Below the pieces are notes generated by a model. It was not told the origin of the DNA. It saw nothing but the letters and a program-made list of their open reading frames with translations, and searched no databases. From positions 18,290,001 through 18,354,000 of the forward strand of contig CM065318.1 in the NCBI GenBank assembly GCA_033032175.1: a DNA stretch of 64,000 nt, in the 5' to 3' direction. Numbering within the stretch: position 1 is the first letter of the stretch; each line of letters starts with the position of its first letter. Shown in pieces: positions 21,641-32,102 of the stretch. Origin of the DNA: Saturnia japonica. Taxonomy: Eukaryota; Arthropoda; Insecta; Lepidoptera; Saturniidae. Both the position numbers and the translations under genes were made by a program.

Positions 21641-22830
21641 TGTGAGAAAGTAAACGCTTAAAGAATCATAATGCGTGAATCATGATAATAGAATATATGT
21701 AAAAATGTTAAATAGACCTTAGGTATCATAGTTTATTCTGACTACATAAATATAATTTCAAACTGCTGGCTACAAAATGATGTTACCTAGAATACTGATT
21801 CTACTAATAATACAAACGAAATTAATTTCTATGTATTCTGGTATAGTAAAGCCATGGTAACTTTATTTGTTTTCTTATCGATAAAACGTTTAAAGTCGAC
21901 TCTTTATGTGATGAAACCAATGGCAAAAAAAAATTATACATCCATCCAAAGAATTCTAATGTGATTATGTACTTATATCAGTTAATATGCATTTTAACTG
22001 GACACCGCTAACTGAAAAGAAATAGTTCATGCTTTTGATTTATGACTTACATAAAAAAAAACTTAAATAATATAGTTTAATGAGATTTTCTGTGATATAA
22101 TTAAACGAGTACCATTCCAAGCAACCATTTTTTATTTTGATCTGATTAATTCCTGAGATATTAATTTATATGTAACATGTTGGAGAAAATGAAATTTTCT
22201 TAACATTTCTTCTTAACTATACTAGATATGTTTTCTGGAACGAAGATATTTTCATAATTTTACAAAAGCATTCTCAGAACCATAAATGGTAATTGTTATA
22301 ATATATTCACAGACATAGAATTTTTACTGTTCTATTAAGTGCAGTAACTGACTGAACTTATTTGCGGTTAAAAACTTGTAAAAGCAGGCCAGCATTATAT
22401 GTAAGATCTTTTGTCACTTTTCCAAATTCAAATTACATTTTTATTTATTTAAGCATATCCTTACTATACTTACGTTTTAAAATTTTATTTATTTTACTAT
22501 GAGCAAGCTACGCGGTTGCTGTCTAGTTCAGTTGATGTAAAATAGTCAACATGGTCTGTGGCCATTAAAAATCTTAGATAAACGAGACTCCAGTCCGACA
22601 TAGCCCAATTCTTTATTAATATGTTGCTAATGCTAATGGGTTCTAAAAAATCTTGGACTGTTAGTGAAATATGCACAATCTACGATAACAAACTGATAAT
22701 TATATTAATTACAGATATTATTTAATTTTTAATGAATACAATTAATGAAATTGAAGTGTCTGTTTGTAATATCAAAATAACCGCTTTTTACTAAATCCAT
22801 ATGAAAGTATATACGATAGATATCTAAATA
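21641..22830. other. Unassigned AT-rich DNA
   Basis: Nothing recognised. Around 22500 the words GAGCAAGCTACGCGGTTGC look like a worn repeat end. Confidence 0.5.
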
Positions 22831-22834
22831 AAAA

Positions 22835-23265
22835 ATAAAATAAAAAAATCTCTGTCTGTCTGTTTGTTCCGGGTAATCTCCGAAACGGTTGGATCGATTT
22901 TGACGGGACTTTCACTGGCAGATAGCTTATGTTATAAGGAGTAACTTAAGCTATTTTTATTTTAGAAAAAGAATTAGAATTTCGGGGTATTAAAAAAAAC
23001 TGATCATGGTGAAGCAATTCGAGGGACTAAATGACCTACGCTGCATAAAACATAGATATAGCAAATTAACGTACTATAATGTAATGTAACATAAACCTAC
23101 AAAAAAGTCAGTGAGAGTATATGTCTACCTTCTAAGAAACACTCACAATAAGCATTTTTGTCTTTAATATAACCGGGAGTGGGGGTAGCAAGAGTACCGC
23201 CTGTGGCCGATCCACGGTATTCTGTAATCCACGTGAGCGAAGCCACGGGTAAAGACAGTCATACA
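22835..23265 (+). repeat. Interspersed repeat, class unresolved
   Basis: It opens with CTGTCTGTCTGTTTGTTCC and GTAATCTCCGAAACGGTTGG, then GATTTTGACGGGACTTTCAC and CAGATAGCTTATGTTATAAG. It closes with ACGTGAGCGAAGCCACGGGTA. This start and end are familiar from many moth and butterfly repeats. There is no coding capacity, so it is non-autonomous. Confidence 0.55.
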
Positions 23266-23554
23266 GCTAAAAATGTAACCATAGTAATATGTTTTTTGTT
23301 GTGAATGTATGTACTTGATTTGTGTTGTGTATAGTTTTGTAAATTACTTTTTTTTTATATATTCTGTGTAGATGTTTACTTACAACGGTCACAATCTTAC
23401 CTATTATCAAAATTACTAAATACTTCGCGTGTTCTTTTTTCAAAAACAATGGCAATATTTCCATGCATGTTTGAGAAATAATTATTTATGTAACTGAATA
23501 AATAGAATTCGATAAATTATTTTTTAATTATACTCTGTTATCATAAATATATCC

Positions 23555-23800
23555 ACGGGTTTTTTTGGCGGGATCTTGAAGTGACTTGTTGTGGTTGTTA
23601 TTTTTAATTCATTTACTTAGGTTTTTGACCCTATATTATGTAATATTGGTGGCATTTAGCGTGATATAGTTTGGTTTTTGTGCATAAGTGATGTGGATTA
23701 TAAATATAAGCTGAAAGCATTCATTCCGAGATCCCACAAAAATTTCCTAGAAAGTTCTAACTAGGGAGCCCCACCATCTTGTTAGGATACTGAATCGTCA
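23555..23800 (+). repeat. Family H copy 1
   Basis: It shares with 36.58-36.81 kb, in the same order: GGCGGGATCTTGAA, TAGGTTTTTGACCCTAT, TTATGTAATATT, GCGTGATATAGTTTGG, TATAAACTGAAAGCAT-like text and CACAAAAATTTCCTAGA. A third, partial copy is at 53.06 kb. About 240 bp, AT-rich, non-coding, MITE-like. The ends are not defined well enough to call inverted repeats. Confidence 0.65.
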
Positions 23801-24750
23801 TAACACTTGACAATATAATTCACTCGATAATGGCAGTAATATATCCACATCAGTTATATTATCGATTAGCCTATAGAAATCCTTTATCACACATGACTAT
23901 GTAAAATCACCTGTTCTTTTTTTTTGCACTATATTTCGGATATTTTATGTCAATTCACGTGTACAAGCCACATTATACAATCGTGAAATTCCTTTAACAT
24001 TATGACGTCACAAACTTGACGACCATTCATGTGATTCTTTTTAAAATTTAAATTTTGTCTAATTATGTAATTGTACAATAAAAATAATAATTTTTCGCAT
24101 CGACCATTAATATAATTTGTGATAAAGTTTTAAACTAAATTGAAGAAAAAAGACCTAATTTATGATTGGTTAATCTTTGTGTATCTAAAAAAATCGAATT
24201 AACGATAACTTTACGACAGTTAACGAGATATTATCTTAACGATATACATTAAGTTAACTCACGAAATTAGATTTCTAATTAGATAACGTTCGATATGGAA
24301 CGACTCGGAAAAATGTTTGTGAACTCTAAAATGATAATGTTCATTGTTCATCGTATCTCGCAGTTATGAAAACTTCGATAAAAGTTTAATAATCCAAATG
24401 GCCTTATGCTATTTTACTTGTGCAAAATTGAAATTGTCCTACTGAAAAGCCTCTTCACGGCACATTTGAAAGTCCCGTTAGCCGGAAGAGTATTCCACCT
24501 ATGCACACCAAGGCAGAAATTTGAAAACTTTTTTGTTTGTGTCTTTATAGAAATTGCCATGTAGCCGTGGCTTCGTAGATAGGTCTGCGCGGTTCTTTAG
24601 TGGAAGGAAGATGATGGGATACGATCACACAACTTTGAAAAAGTTAAAACATTAAATAATGTCATCAGAGTACAAAATCTGTTGTCGGCTGAAGAGTTGT
24701 CAGGCCTAAGAGTTTCCGAATGGTAAATAAATCATCACAAGGTTCAAGGA
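23801..24750. other. Unassigned AT-rich DNA
   Basis: No gene recognised. 24000-24010 contains TATGACGTCACAA, a CRE-like palindrome, without other support. 24440-24750 may be worn LINE sequence upstream of the RTE relic. Confidence 0.4.
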
Positions 24751-24754
24751 ATCA

Positions 24755-24870
24755 GCTGGGTACGAACAGCACAAAACCGATCGTTGTAGCGATCTTTAGG
24801 GAAGGCGTAGGCCTTGCTTTCCCTTGAACATAGGTTCAACAGTCGACGTCTTTTGGCCAAGTGGATGGAT
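24755..24870 (+). pseudogene. RTE-type LINE C-terminal relic
   Basis: From 24757 the frame reads W-V-R-T-A-Q-N-R-S-L, stop, R-S-L-G-K-A. After an inserted ~25-base stretch it resumes with V-Q-Q-S-T-S-F-G. This is the end of RTE-clade proteins (A-Q-D-R..W-R-S-L-G-E-A-Y-V-Q-Q-W..F-G). The stop replaces the usual W. Dead and 5'-truncated. Confidence 0.65.
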
Positions 24871-24947
24871 GGACAGTAGTCTGTCAGGGTATTATTTAAA
24901 ACCAGGATTAACACATATACTTTTACCCTGTTGAAGGACTTAGCTTT

Positions 24948-25020
24948 CATTTATGTATGTATGTATGTGAGTGTGTGTGTATGTGTTTGAATGTTCGTGT
25001 GTGCGTGTATGTATGCGTAT
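24948..25020 (+). repeat. (TATG)n / (TG)n microsatellite
   Basis: ATGTATGTATGTATGTGAG grades into GTGTGTGTATGTG and GTGTGTGCGTGTATG. It may have grown from the tail of the RTE relic just upstream. Confidence 0.8.
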
Positions 25021-25139
25021 ATAATTTCTTACTATGTATATAGAATTTTAGATTTATTTTTATTTCTAATGTCATTGTTTATATATTTGTTCTTGTATTT
25101 GTATATGTACGATATTAACTAGTCTATCTTTATATTTTA

Positions 25140-25310
25140 ACTATCTCGTTCTTTCTTTCTTCCTTTGCAAGGTTACCTGGAAGAAATTGCTTCAAGCAAT
25201 AAGGCTGCCTGTTGTTTCTGTTTCGTTTTATTTTCTACTTTTTATATTTATTGTACAGTGTATGTTTGAGACCATAAAGTATTTTATATTCTATTATATC
25301 TGAACTCAAT
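25140..25310 (+). mobile_element. LINE 3' UTR
   Basis: The text ACCTGGAAGAAATTGCTTC, AAGCAATAAGGCTGCCTGTTG, TTTATATTTATTGTACAG and ACCATAAAGTATTTTATATTC is the 3' UTR of a common lepidopteran LINE that ends in (TATTC)-type repeats. No coding part remains. Confidence 0.6.
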
Positions 25311-25704
25311 TCTGAAGTCCACAGATTAAATTCTGACAGAAGCAGTAGCTAATTGCTAGCTCTCTTTAGCGCTCCCGGATTCTTAGGTTTTGGTTTGTTT
25401 TAATTCTGCAATGAGCCTGAGTTTTTGGTGATGTTAAGACATTGTCATGGTAGTATGGAATTTACTGTTCTTCTGCTCCTGCTGCTTCTGCTGTAAATTT
25501 ATGTTCAAGCACCAATCGACGTGTTCCGTCAGTCACCTGTCAGGTTCTTTATCAGGCTTAATGTACAACCTTCTTTGGCAATATTATCACCTAACATCAT
25601 TTAAGATTGTGGTCAATAACTAATTTTTTATCGATTTCAAAAATGTATCTTTTGAACTTTTGTATCGGTTTAATTTATTTTTTTTCGTTTTGCCAAAACT
25701 AAAT

Positions 25705-26073
25705 TAAATTGAAAACTTCGGTCTCCTTTTTAAGCGTATTGCGCGTATGGAGGACTGTGAGATTTGTCATGGTTAAAGCTTATATGGAGGAGTGCAGAAA
25801 GCTCAAATTTATACATAATATGTGTTATTAATACATATTTTATAAAATAATACGACAATGACTAGTGCCATTGTAATTAGATTTCCCAAAACCATGCAGT
25901 AAAAAGTAACAGCAAGTACTCTAATTTTTTTTTAATTATTACTTTCTGACTATGCAATTTTGCCAATGTCAAGTGTGAAAAAATATTCATTGTTTACGTT
26001 CAAACTGCAAATGTAAAACAGTCTATAGTCAAAAAGTAGCTGGTCGAATTTTGACCATTGGGCGACCGCTAGT
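25705..26073 (+). mobile_element. Family J copy 3 (Helitron-like)
   Basis: A nearly full copy: TTTTTAAGCGTATTGCGCG, GGTTAAAGCTTATATGGAGGA, GTGCAGAAAGCTC, ATTCATTGTTTACGTTC, GGTCGAATTTTGACC (palindrome) and GGGCGACCGCTAG. The next base is T. A mariner starts only ten bases further on. Confidence 0.75.
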
Positions 26074-26082
26074 ACGTATATA

Positions 26083-27319
26083 TTAGGTCGGGGAAAAAGT
26101 ATTGTCGCATAACGTAGGTATAAACTTGTTATAAAATTTATTTGGCTGTACTATTTGTATCTGGTTGGTTTTGATAACATTAAAAAAAAACAAATAAAAA
26201 AAAAAAAGATTGTTTTCCGCTATTTTTCATTAGTTTTTCTTTCTGTAAAAATGAGTGAATCTAATGAAGAAATTCGATACATTTTAAAATATTATTACAA
26301 AAAAGGCAAAAATGCAACTCAAGAAACGAAAAAAATTTGTGACGTTTATGGACCTAATGCAGTGTCAGTAAGAGTAGCAAAAGTTGGTTCAAACGTTTTC
26401 AAACCAGAAATTTTGATGTTACAAATGCACCTCGTTCTGGTCGCTCTGTTACTAATAAAGTGGACGCCATTTTTGAAAAAGTGGAGCAAGGTCGACATAT
26501 CAGTAGTTACGATGTAGCTGAAGAACTGGAAATTGACCAAAAACAGTTTTAACCCATTTGAAGAAAGCTGACTATACCAAAAAGCTCGATATTTGGATGC
26601 CACACGAGCACACTGAAAGAAACCTAATGAACCGTGTACTCATTTGCGATTCATTATTGAGACATAATGAAACCGAGCCGTTTTTAAAAGATTGATAACT
26701 GGCGATAGAAAGTGGATCACGTGCGAAAAAGGTCGTGGTCTAAGGTCGGCCAGGCTTCACAGACTGTGGCTAAACCTGGGCTAACTCGAAATAAGTTGAT
26801 GCTGTGTGTATGGTGGGACTGGAAAGGCATTGTTCATTTATGAATTTTTACCGCCCGGCAAAATCATCGATTCGGATCTCTATCTCTACTGCCAACAACT
26901 GATGAGATTAAAGGAAGCAGTTGAGAGAAAGCGGCCAGAATTGATCAACAGGAATGTTGTGGTCTTTCATCACGATAATGCTAGACCACACACATCTTTA
27001 GCCACTCAGAAAAAATTAAGAGAGTTTGACTGGGAGGTGTTTGTGCATCCACCATATAGCCTTGAACTTTCACCTTCAGATTTTCCCCTGTTTCGGTCTC
27101 TTCAGAATTCTTTAGGTTCCAAGAGAGGACTGCCAAAACCATTTGTCGCGTTGTTTTGATCAGAAGTCCCAATTTTTCTACAGCAACGGGATCATGTCTC
27201 TACCTACATAATGGCAGAAAGACATTGAACAAAACGGCACATATATACTGTAAATAAACTTTGAAAAAAATTTCATGAGTTTTCATATAAAAATGCGAAG
27301 AAACTTTTTCTCCGACTAT
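26083..27319 (+). mobile_element. mariner element (mellifera-type)
   Basis: The left terminus after TA is TTAGGTCGGGGAAAAAGT. The right terminus, read inverted, is GTCGGAGAAAAAGTTTC. Both end in TCGCAT on the inner side, giving ~28-bp inverted repeats with several mismatches; the outermost bases on the right are decayed. The length (~1.24 kb) is close to a full mariner. It sits between a family J copy and a family F SINE. It contains a broken transposase gene. Confidence 0.9.
26251..27233 (+). pseudogene. Broken mariner transposase (DD34D)
   Basis: The start ATG opens M-S-E-S-N-E-E followed by Y-K-K-G-K-N-A-T-Q, the usual N-terminal DNA-binding region. A frameshift occurs near 26385 and others later. 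The linker motif W-M-P-H-E-H appears at about 26597 (W-V-P-H-E-L in active copies). The first catalytic D is at 26704-26706, just after a one-base deletion, in G-D-R-K-W-I-T. The second D is at 26974-26976 in H-H-D-N-A-R-P-H. The third is at 27079-27081 in S-P-S-D-F. The second and third D are separated by 34 residues, as required for mariner. The terminal region continues, frameshifted, to a stop near 27233. All three aspartates survive but the gene cannot make transposase. Confidence 0.9.
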
Positions 27320-27334
27320 TTTTTTTTAGCGTAT

Positions 27335-27505
27335 CTACAGGTTTAGTGTCTGGGCACAATCTCGTCTGATATTAAGTACACCTTGAGGATGGTAGCTAGC
27401 CAGGTGAATATTAGTAAATTCTCTATGATGGTCATATGTTACCATAAAGATGTTTCCCTTCACCGGGCGCTCAGGTCGATCGACGCGGAGTCCGTACACG
27501 CTACC
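27335..27505 (-). mobile_element. Family F SINE
   Basis: TGGGCACAATCTCGTCTGAT, CTTGAGGATGGTAGCTAGCC, GTTTCCCTTCACCGGGCGC and then a worn tRNA-like head on the right side. It lies directly beside the right end of the mariner. Confidence 0.6.
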
Positions 27506-27954
27506 ATACTTTTTATTTAATAACGGATTATTTTTGAATCGACTATTTAGCCTTGGGTTCAAAAACAGCATAACCCTTTATCGAGCATCCGTACTTACAC
27601 CGCAGGAGGTAAATCGTAATGGCCTTTACAAATTACAACCGGTACCCTTGACCGAGCTGTATAACTTTCAACCCTGAAAATGCTTTCCATCATACCTTAA
27701 AATGTTATTTCAAATTTACACTCTATTTTTAATGCATCAAAGTATTGTTTTTAATGTTATCGAATGTTTATTTTTTATATTTGCCGTAATATTGAGTACA
27801 CATTGAAATATAAATGTTTGAGATTAAACAAAGGTAATTAATGTTTAACGAACCTCAAGGCTTGTATTTTTTTTAAATTTAATAATATTATATCTTCACG
27901 CAACGTCCCTAATGGATAAGCAGTGTGAAAATAGGGGTTTTATTATTATTATTA
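27506..27954. other. Unassigned DNA
   Basis: A 75-codon plus-strand frame (27450-27677) begins inside the SINE head and is not credible as a gene. The rest is AT-rich. Confidence 0.5.
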
Positions 27955-28144
27955 TTTACAGTAGCACGGCAATTTGACGGTAAGCAAAGTATAATTTTAA
28001 CACAACGGTGACCACCGAGAGATCGTAATCAATCGACAGTCGCTACCGCCATCCTAGCCTGCATTAATTTAACTGGATATGCACTGGCTGATTCCAAAAT
28101 GAGACACGCAAAAGTGAGTCACTATGACGGAATTGGTGTAGCTC

Positions 28145-29345
28145 GAAAGAGGCCTTAAATATTTGGTGCGGGATGCTGGTAAACTATGGAACTCATTTTG
28201 TTAATATTGGTGACTCGTAGCGTGTGTAATATAACTCGACGATAGCTCTTCTTCAAAAACTAAATTACATGTCACTCGCGGCGAAGGCCTTCCAAGATAG
28301 ATTTTTAACGGCGGTTGTACAAAGTTCACTATATCACTCTTTAAAGCGTGCGGCGTTGTCCGCGTGGCGATGCGCTTGCGTTCCGAGACGGACTGTTTGC
28401 GAGTGGGAAGTAGGGGAGGGGGTGGTTATGAGGTAGTAGGTTTAGCGGGAAATATTTAATGCCTTATAATTAACACGCGCCAACAGAGATATGGACCTTC
28501 CTTCGATACATGCCTATGCCAAACACCTTTCTCGCTCTTATTTCGACACCACGTCGAATCACGCGAATCTCTTAATAAAAGCGGCAGCTTCGTATGTTCC
28601 CGACCCCAACGCCTGCCGGAGAAAACGCCGGCCGCGTAATATATTCACTGACCCGCTCGACCAAACCGAAACAGCTAACGCGTTCTACGCCACCGTCTCT
28701 CCAAACAGAGCGTGCCACCGCCCACGCCCGCGTAACCACCGTTCTCTCCGCAGAGGACGGGCGGTTAACTTCGCTCCCGCACACCCGTCACGTCCACCCT
28801 CTCTAGCGGCAACCCAAGCCTAGGTCCGTTCCTCGGTGTGAAGCTCTTGGGCCAGGCAGCCGCCCGCGCGATACAAAGTGACACTATACGTGCAACACTT
28901 AGCTACCCACATACAACATTACACACGTATGAACACACACACGTGCACACCACACAGGTACATAGGTTCTGTAAGGGGCCTTTTTTTTTCTTTTTTTGCG
29001 CTAGTTAGACTAATGCGCTAGTTAGTGTAGAAAAACCATTCCGATTATTAAATACACATACGCATGGTGCACTCCTTCCTCCCAGGAGGAGGGAAACGTG
29101 CATATGTGTATATGTTAGTTAGTTCGAATTCTCGTAGTAGGATTAGGGAATTAGTTAGATCGCGACCTTTTCGCATTCGCGACGACCGCCCGAGCCGAGG
29201 TTCGGCCACTCTGACACCCTCGTGCCCTAAGCGCTCGCCCCCAAGTCCGGTGTAGCTGTAAAAGCCGCAGCGGCTCTGTTTTAGGATAGGGCCCCTAAGG
29301 CTAACAGTGTAGTCAGTTCAAAAAAAAAAAAAAAAAAGACCCGCC
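28145..29345 (+). mobile_element. 5'-truncated Jockey-type LINE nested in family E
   Basis: About 1.2 kb, ending in an 18-base A run (29320-29337). Before it are the 3' UTR blocks GAGCCGAGGTTCGGCCAC, AAGCGCTCGCCCCCAAG and AGGGCCCCTAAGGC, shared with the 17.5 kb fragment. The flanks GACGGAATT (28136-28144) and AACAGAATT (29346-29354) look like a target-site duplication. The element is GC-rich compared with its surroundings, so it is probably a fairly recent insertion. Confidence 0.8.
28448..28823 (+). pseudogene. Jockey-type ORF2 C-terminus
   Basis: From about 28491 the frame reads M-D-L-P-S-I, then A-K-H-L-S-R-S-Y-F-D, then N-H-A-N-L-L. Later it reads R-K-R-R-P-R-N-I-F-T-D-P and ends at a stop at 28821-28823. 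The F-D..H-x-N-x-L-L and R-R-P-R-N-x-x-T-D-P signatures are those of the C-terminal end of Jockey-clade reverse transcriptase proteins. Upstream (28200-28490) the same protein is frameshifted. No endonuclease or catalytic reverse transcriptase region is left. Two other frames are open over the same GC-rich bases; they are shadows. Confidence 0.8.
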
Positions 29346-29642
29346 AACAGAATTCACACCACATGAATGGTGGCCGCGACCAAGTCGGGCAAAACAGCCC
29401 TACAACAATTTTCATTTCTTCGTTCGTTACTCGGCAGGGTGCACCACGTTATTATTACTATTGTCCTAATAGAATATGTGGCAGACGAATAGTTTGTAGG
29501 AATATCAAATTGAGTAAAAAAAGGATGTTTTAAAGTAATTTAAAGTAAATAAATAGCGTACTTATTTTTTAGTGCATTTTTTCAGAGTAAGTAGTATTTT
29601 GAAATCGGCTAATGTAGTACAGGTATGCGCTTGGCCTCGGTA

Positions 29643-29870
29643 TTACCTGATGTTAAGTAAAGATGAGGCCGACAATGAATCGCCTTTACTTATTAAATGT
29701 CTATTCACTCTTCCCTTGAAGACTCCCAAGTTATATGTGGATGGGAAAACAGACGCCGGGATTGGATTCCACTCCTTTACCGTTCGCATAATGAACGACG
29801 AAGCGAACGGCTTCGTGCGAATTGGGGAAATACCACAACATAAAGGTGGAAACCCTCATTGTGTCTAGTT
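29643..29870 (-). pseudogene. CR1-like LINE C-terminus
   Basis: The minus-strand frame includes I-R-T-K-P-F-A-S-S-F, then R-T-V-K-E-W-N-P-I-P, then V-F-P-S-T-Y-N-L, then R-V-N-R-H-L, and ends at the stop 29645-29643. The R-F-x-x-S-F..W-N-x-(L/I)-P..F-K..V pattern is the end of a non-LTR retrotransposon reverse transcriptase. A 98-codon frame on the opposite strand is only its antisense. The copy begins at about 29870, so it is strongly 5'-truncated. Confidence 0.75.
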
Positions 29871-30884
29871 GTCCTGTGGTGCAATTGCGTTGCATTCACA
29901 GTAAACTAAAGTAAACAAGTATTACGTTGTCATATAAACGGCCGAAGCTAAATCTGGGTAAACTTCAGTGCCCACTCAACAATGGCAAGTACGCAATTTA
30001 TAACAGACTAATAACGAAATGTTATATTTACCCACTTCCTAGAATTTAAAATTATTTGATTTATTAAACTTTAAGCAAAAACTCATATTTTTATATTTTA
30101 AAAAATGTACATTCCCTTCTTACTAACTCACAATAGCTTTTGAAACTAGAAATAAAACCCAAGTAGAAATAATTTATGTAAAAACTTACAAAATTTAACA
30201 GTAATAATATTTTGGTGAAAAGATAAACATAACAATTTGTTATTAACAATACATAATTAAATAACTCAAGAGACATAGAGGGCAGCCCTAGTTCGTGTTT
30301 ATGTACCGAGTGGCTGGAGGTAATTATTTCAAGAAAACTGCAGACATAACATACTGTTTACTTTAGTATAATGTATAGTGTTGTGTCGTGCTACTTCGTC
30401 CCCGCCAACGTTTAAAATATAGGACGGTCGCGCACGAACTTGTACGACTATAGGACAATTCCATCTCGAGCAATTACGTGTATAAAATCGTACATTGAGG
30501 CTGAGTTATCGGGTGAATGAATAAATCGTGATCAAACAAAAGCACGTTGTCGTTTTTAGTATACATGTATATTGTAGCTCTGTGGTAAGGACCTATAAAT
30601 TGAATTTAGGAGATAAACGTCAAGGACGGTTGGGATTGACCTATGAACCAATCTGTGTGTAACACTATCGCACGAACGTTCAAAGTTCAATTCTCGTGAG
30701 ATTAGAATATCGTTATAAATTATTCAAACATGATTAATTTATTTCATTAAAAAAAAAACAACATAAATACAGGGAACATTGAATTTTCCTCATCATATCA
30801 TAAAAGGAAGTTGAAGGTTAAATTATATAAATAAATTTGATCTAACAAATATCACATAATAATAATAACGGTTTGTATGTATTC
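29871..30884. other. Unassigned DNA
   Basis: Nothing I can classify. 30385-30480 is slightly GC-rich (CTACTTCGTCCCCGCCAACG) but single-copy here. Confidence 0.5.
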
Positions 30885-31060
30885 TACATTTGAGTAAAGG
30901 CTTCTTTCCTTTCCAAGACAGGAGCTTACCCACCACGCCAGTTCAGTCCAAATCATCAGTTCTATATTTACCCTATAATTATTTGTAGAACAAGAACATT
31001 TCTCAAGGGTTTCGGTTTCCTCACGATTTTTACCTTCACGGTCAGTCGATAATGTTACTA
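30885..31060 (-). mobile_element. Family P SINE fragment
   Basis: On plus: CTTACCCACCACGCCAGTTCAG, then CTCAAGGGTTTCGGTTTCC, then CTCACGATTTTTACCTTCAC. The order (..CCACCAC.C..TCAGG..GGTTTCCTCACGATGTTTTCCTTCAC) is that of a widespread lepidopteran tRNA-derived SINE lying on the minus strand. The tRNA head expected to the right of 31060 is missing. Confidence 0.55.
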
Positions 31061-31146
31061 AATTGTACACATGTACACGAATTCCGAACAATTCGCAGGT
31101 AGATAGAAATACCTATAGATTTTGGAATCGCCATTTCTTTTTAATA

Positions 31147-31335
31147 GTAGCTCCGCAAATTAACTTTATTGTCCCTGATGGTAAGTACAGTACAATCCTA
31201 ACACAACGGCGACCACAGACAGATCGTAATCCATCGACGATCACCGCTGTCATACTGGCATGCATTAATTTAACTAGATATGCATAGGCTGATCCCGAAT
31301 CGCAACACGCAAAAGCGAGTCACTATGATATTCCT
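31147..31335 (+). repeat. Family E copy 6
   Basis: CTCCGCAAATTAACTTTATTG, CCTGATGGTAAGTACAGTAC, CTAACACAACGGCGACCAC, GATCGTAATCCATCGACG, TTAATTTAACTAGATATGC and CGCAAAAGCGAGTCACTATG. It stops before the GGTGGTCGCGACC block. Confidence 0.65.
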
Positions 31336-31714
31336 TCGGTCTAAACCACATGACCATCACGACAAACTCTACACTCGAAGATATTTCAAAATTCTAGTCT
31401 CAATAAGTATTAGATCCACGCGGGTGAAGTCGTTCAAACGAAATACCTAGTCGTAGATATTAAGTTACTAAAGCAATAAGCAAACAATCAACGGTATCGT
31501 AAGCCACGACTGTAGTAATGCCGGCGTCCTACGCAAATCTACGATAGAAAGGCACTTTAAACACCTTGGCCTGCAGTTCAAAACGTTTACAACCATAAAA
31601 TCATGTACCATTGAACGAATACTAAATTATTTCTACCAATTCTTGTCAAACTCGCTTGTATACGCTTTTATTGGAATATCCCATCGGCATCGTCTCAGAA
31701 ATCATTCTTTTTTT

Positions 31715-31890
31715 AAACTGATTTTTAAAAAAAGAGGAAGTTCTCAATTCGAGTTTATATATTTTTTATATCTAAACCTTTTTTGCTTATAAACCGATTT
31801 GGATGATTTTTGTTAGAAAGGTACCTCAAGGATGGTCCTATTTTAACTCCAATTTTGACTCCAAATTCGAATATACACTAGGAACTCCTC
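31715..31890 (+). repeat. Family K copy 1
   Basis: AAGAGGAAGTTCTCAATTCGAG, AACCGATTTGGATGATTTTTG, TTAGAAAGGTACCTCAAGG and GAACTCCTCAAAATTATTG are the wording of a repeat common in moths. A more diverged relative is at 48.61 kb. Confidence 0.5.
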
Positions 31891-32102
31891 AAAATTATTG
31901 AAGTTAGCATTCCTTCTTGTTTAAAAATGTTTTCAAACCATTTTTTGAAAGTTTGAGGTTGAGTTTAAAAAAATATTTCTTCGTAGGTACTTCCGTACAT
32001 TATAGAAAGGACTTTTGTGAAAAATTTTATACTTCTAGAGGAACATGGTTTACACTTTCCGTTTAACAGTTAAGTCTTTCAGTAGCTAGAGTCCAAAAAG
32101 GA

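Larger units (their letters stand above)
27955..29445 (+). repeat. Family E copy 5, split by a nested LINE
   Basis: The left part, 27955-28144, has TAGCACGGCAATTTGACGG, GACCACCGAGAGATCGTAA, TTAACTGGATATGCACTGGC and GTGAGTCACTATGACGG. The right part, 29346-29445, resumes with CACACCACATGAATGGTGG, GACCAAGTCGGGCAAAACAG and TTCGTTACTCGGCAGGGT. The two joined give an intact E element. The gap is filled by a Jockey-type LINE. Confidence 0.7.

Noticed and set aside
24948..25020. Short tandem repeats considered as CRISPR-like array
   Set aside because: Plain microsatellite with no spacers; the DNA is eukaryotic.
26346..27172. Minus-strand frames inside the mariner
   Set aside because: Antisense of transposase.
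28572..28806. Two extra open frames over the Jockey C-terminus
   Set aside because: Shadows caused by high G+C; only the frame with the R-R-P-R-N signature matches a known protein.
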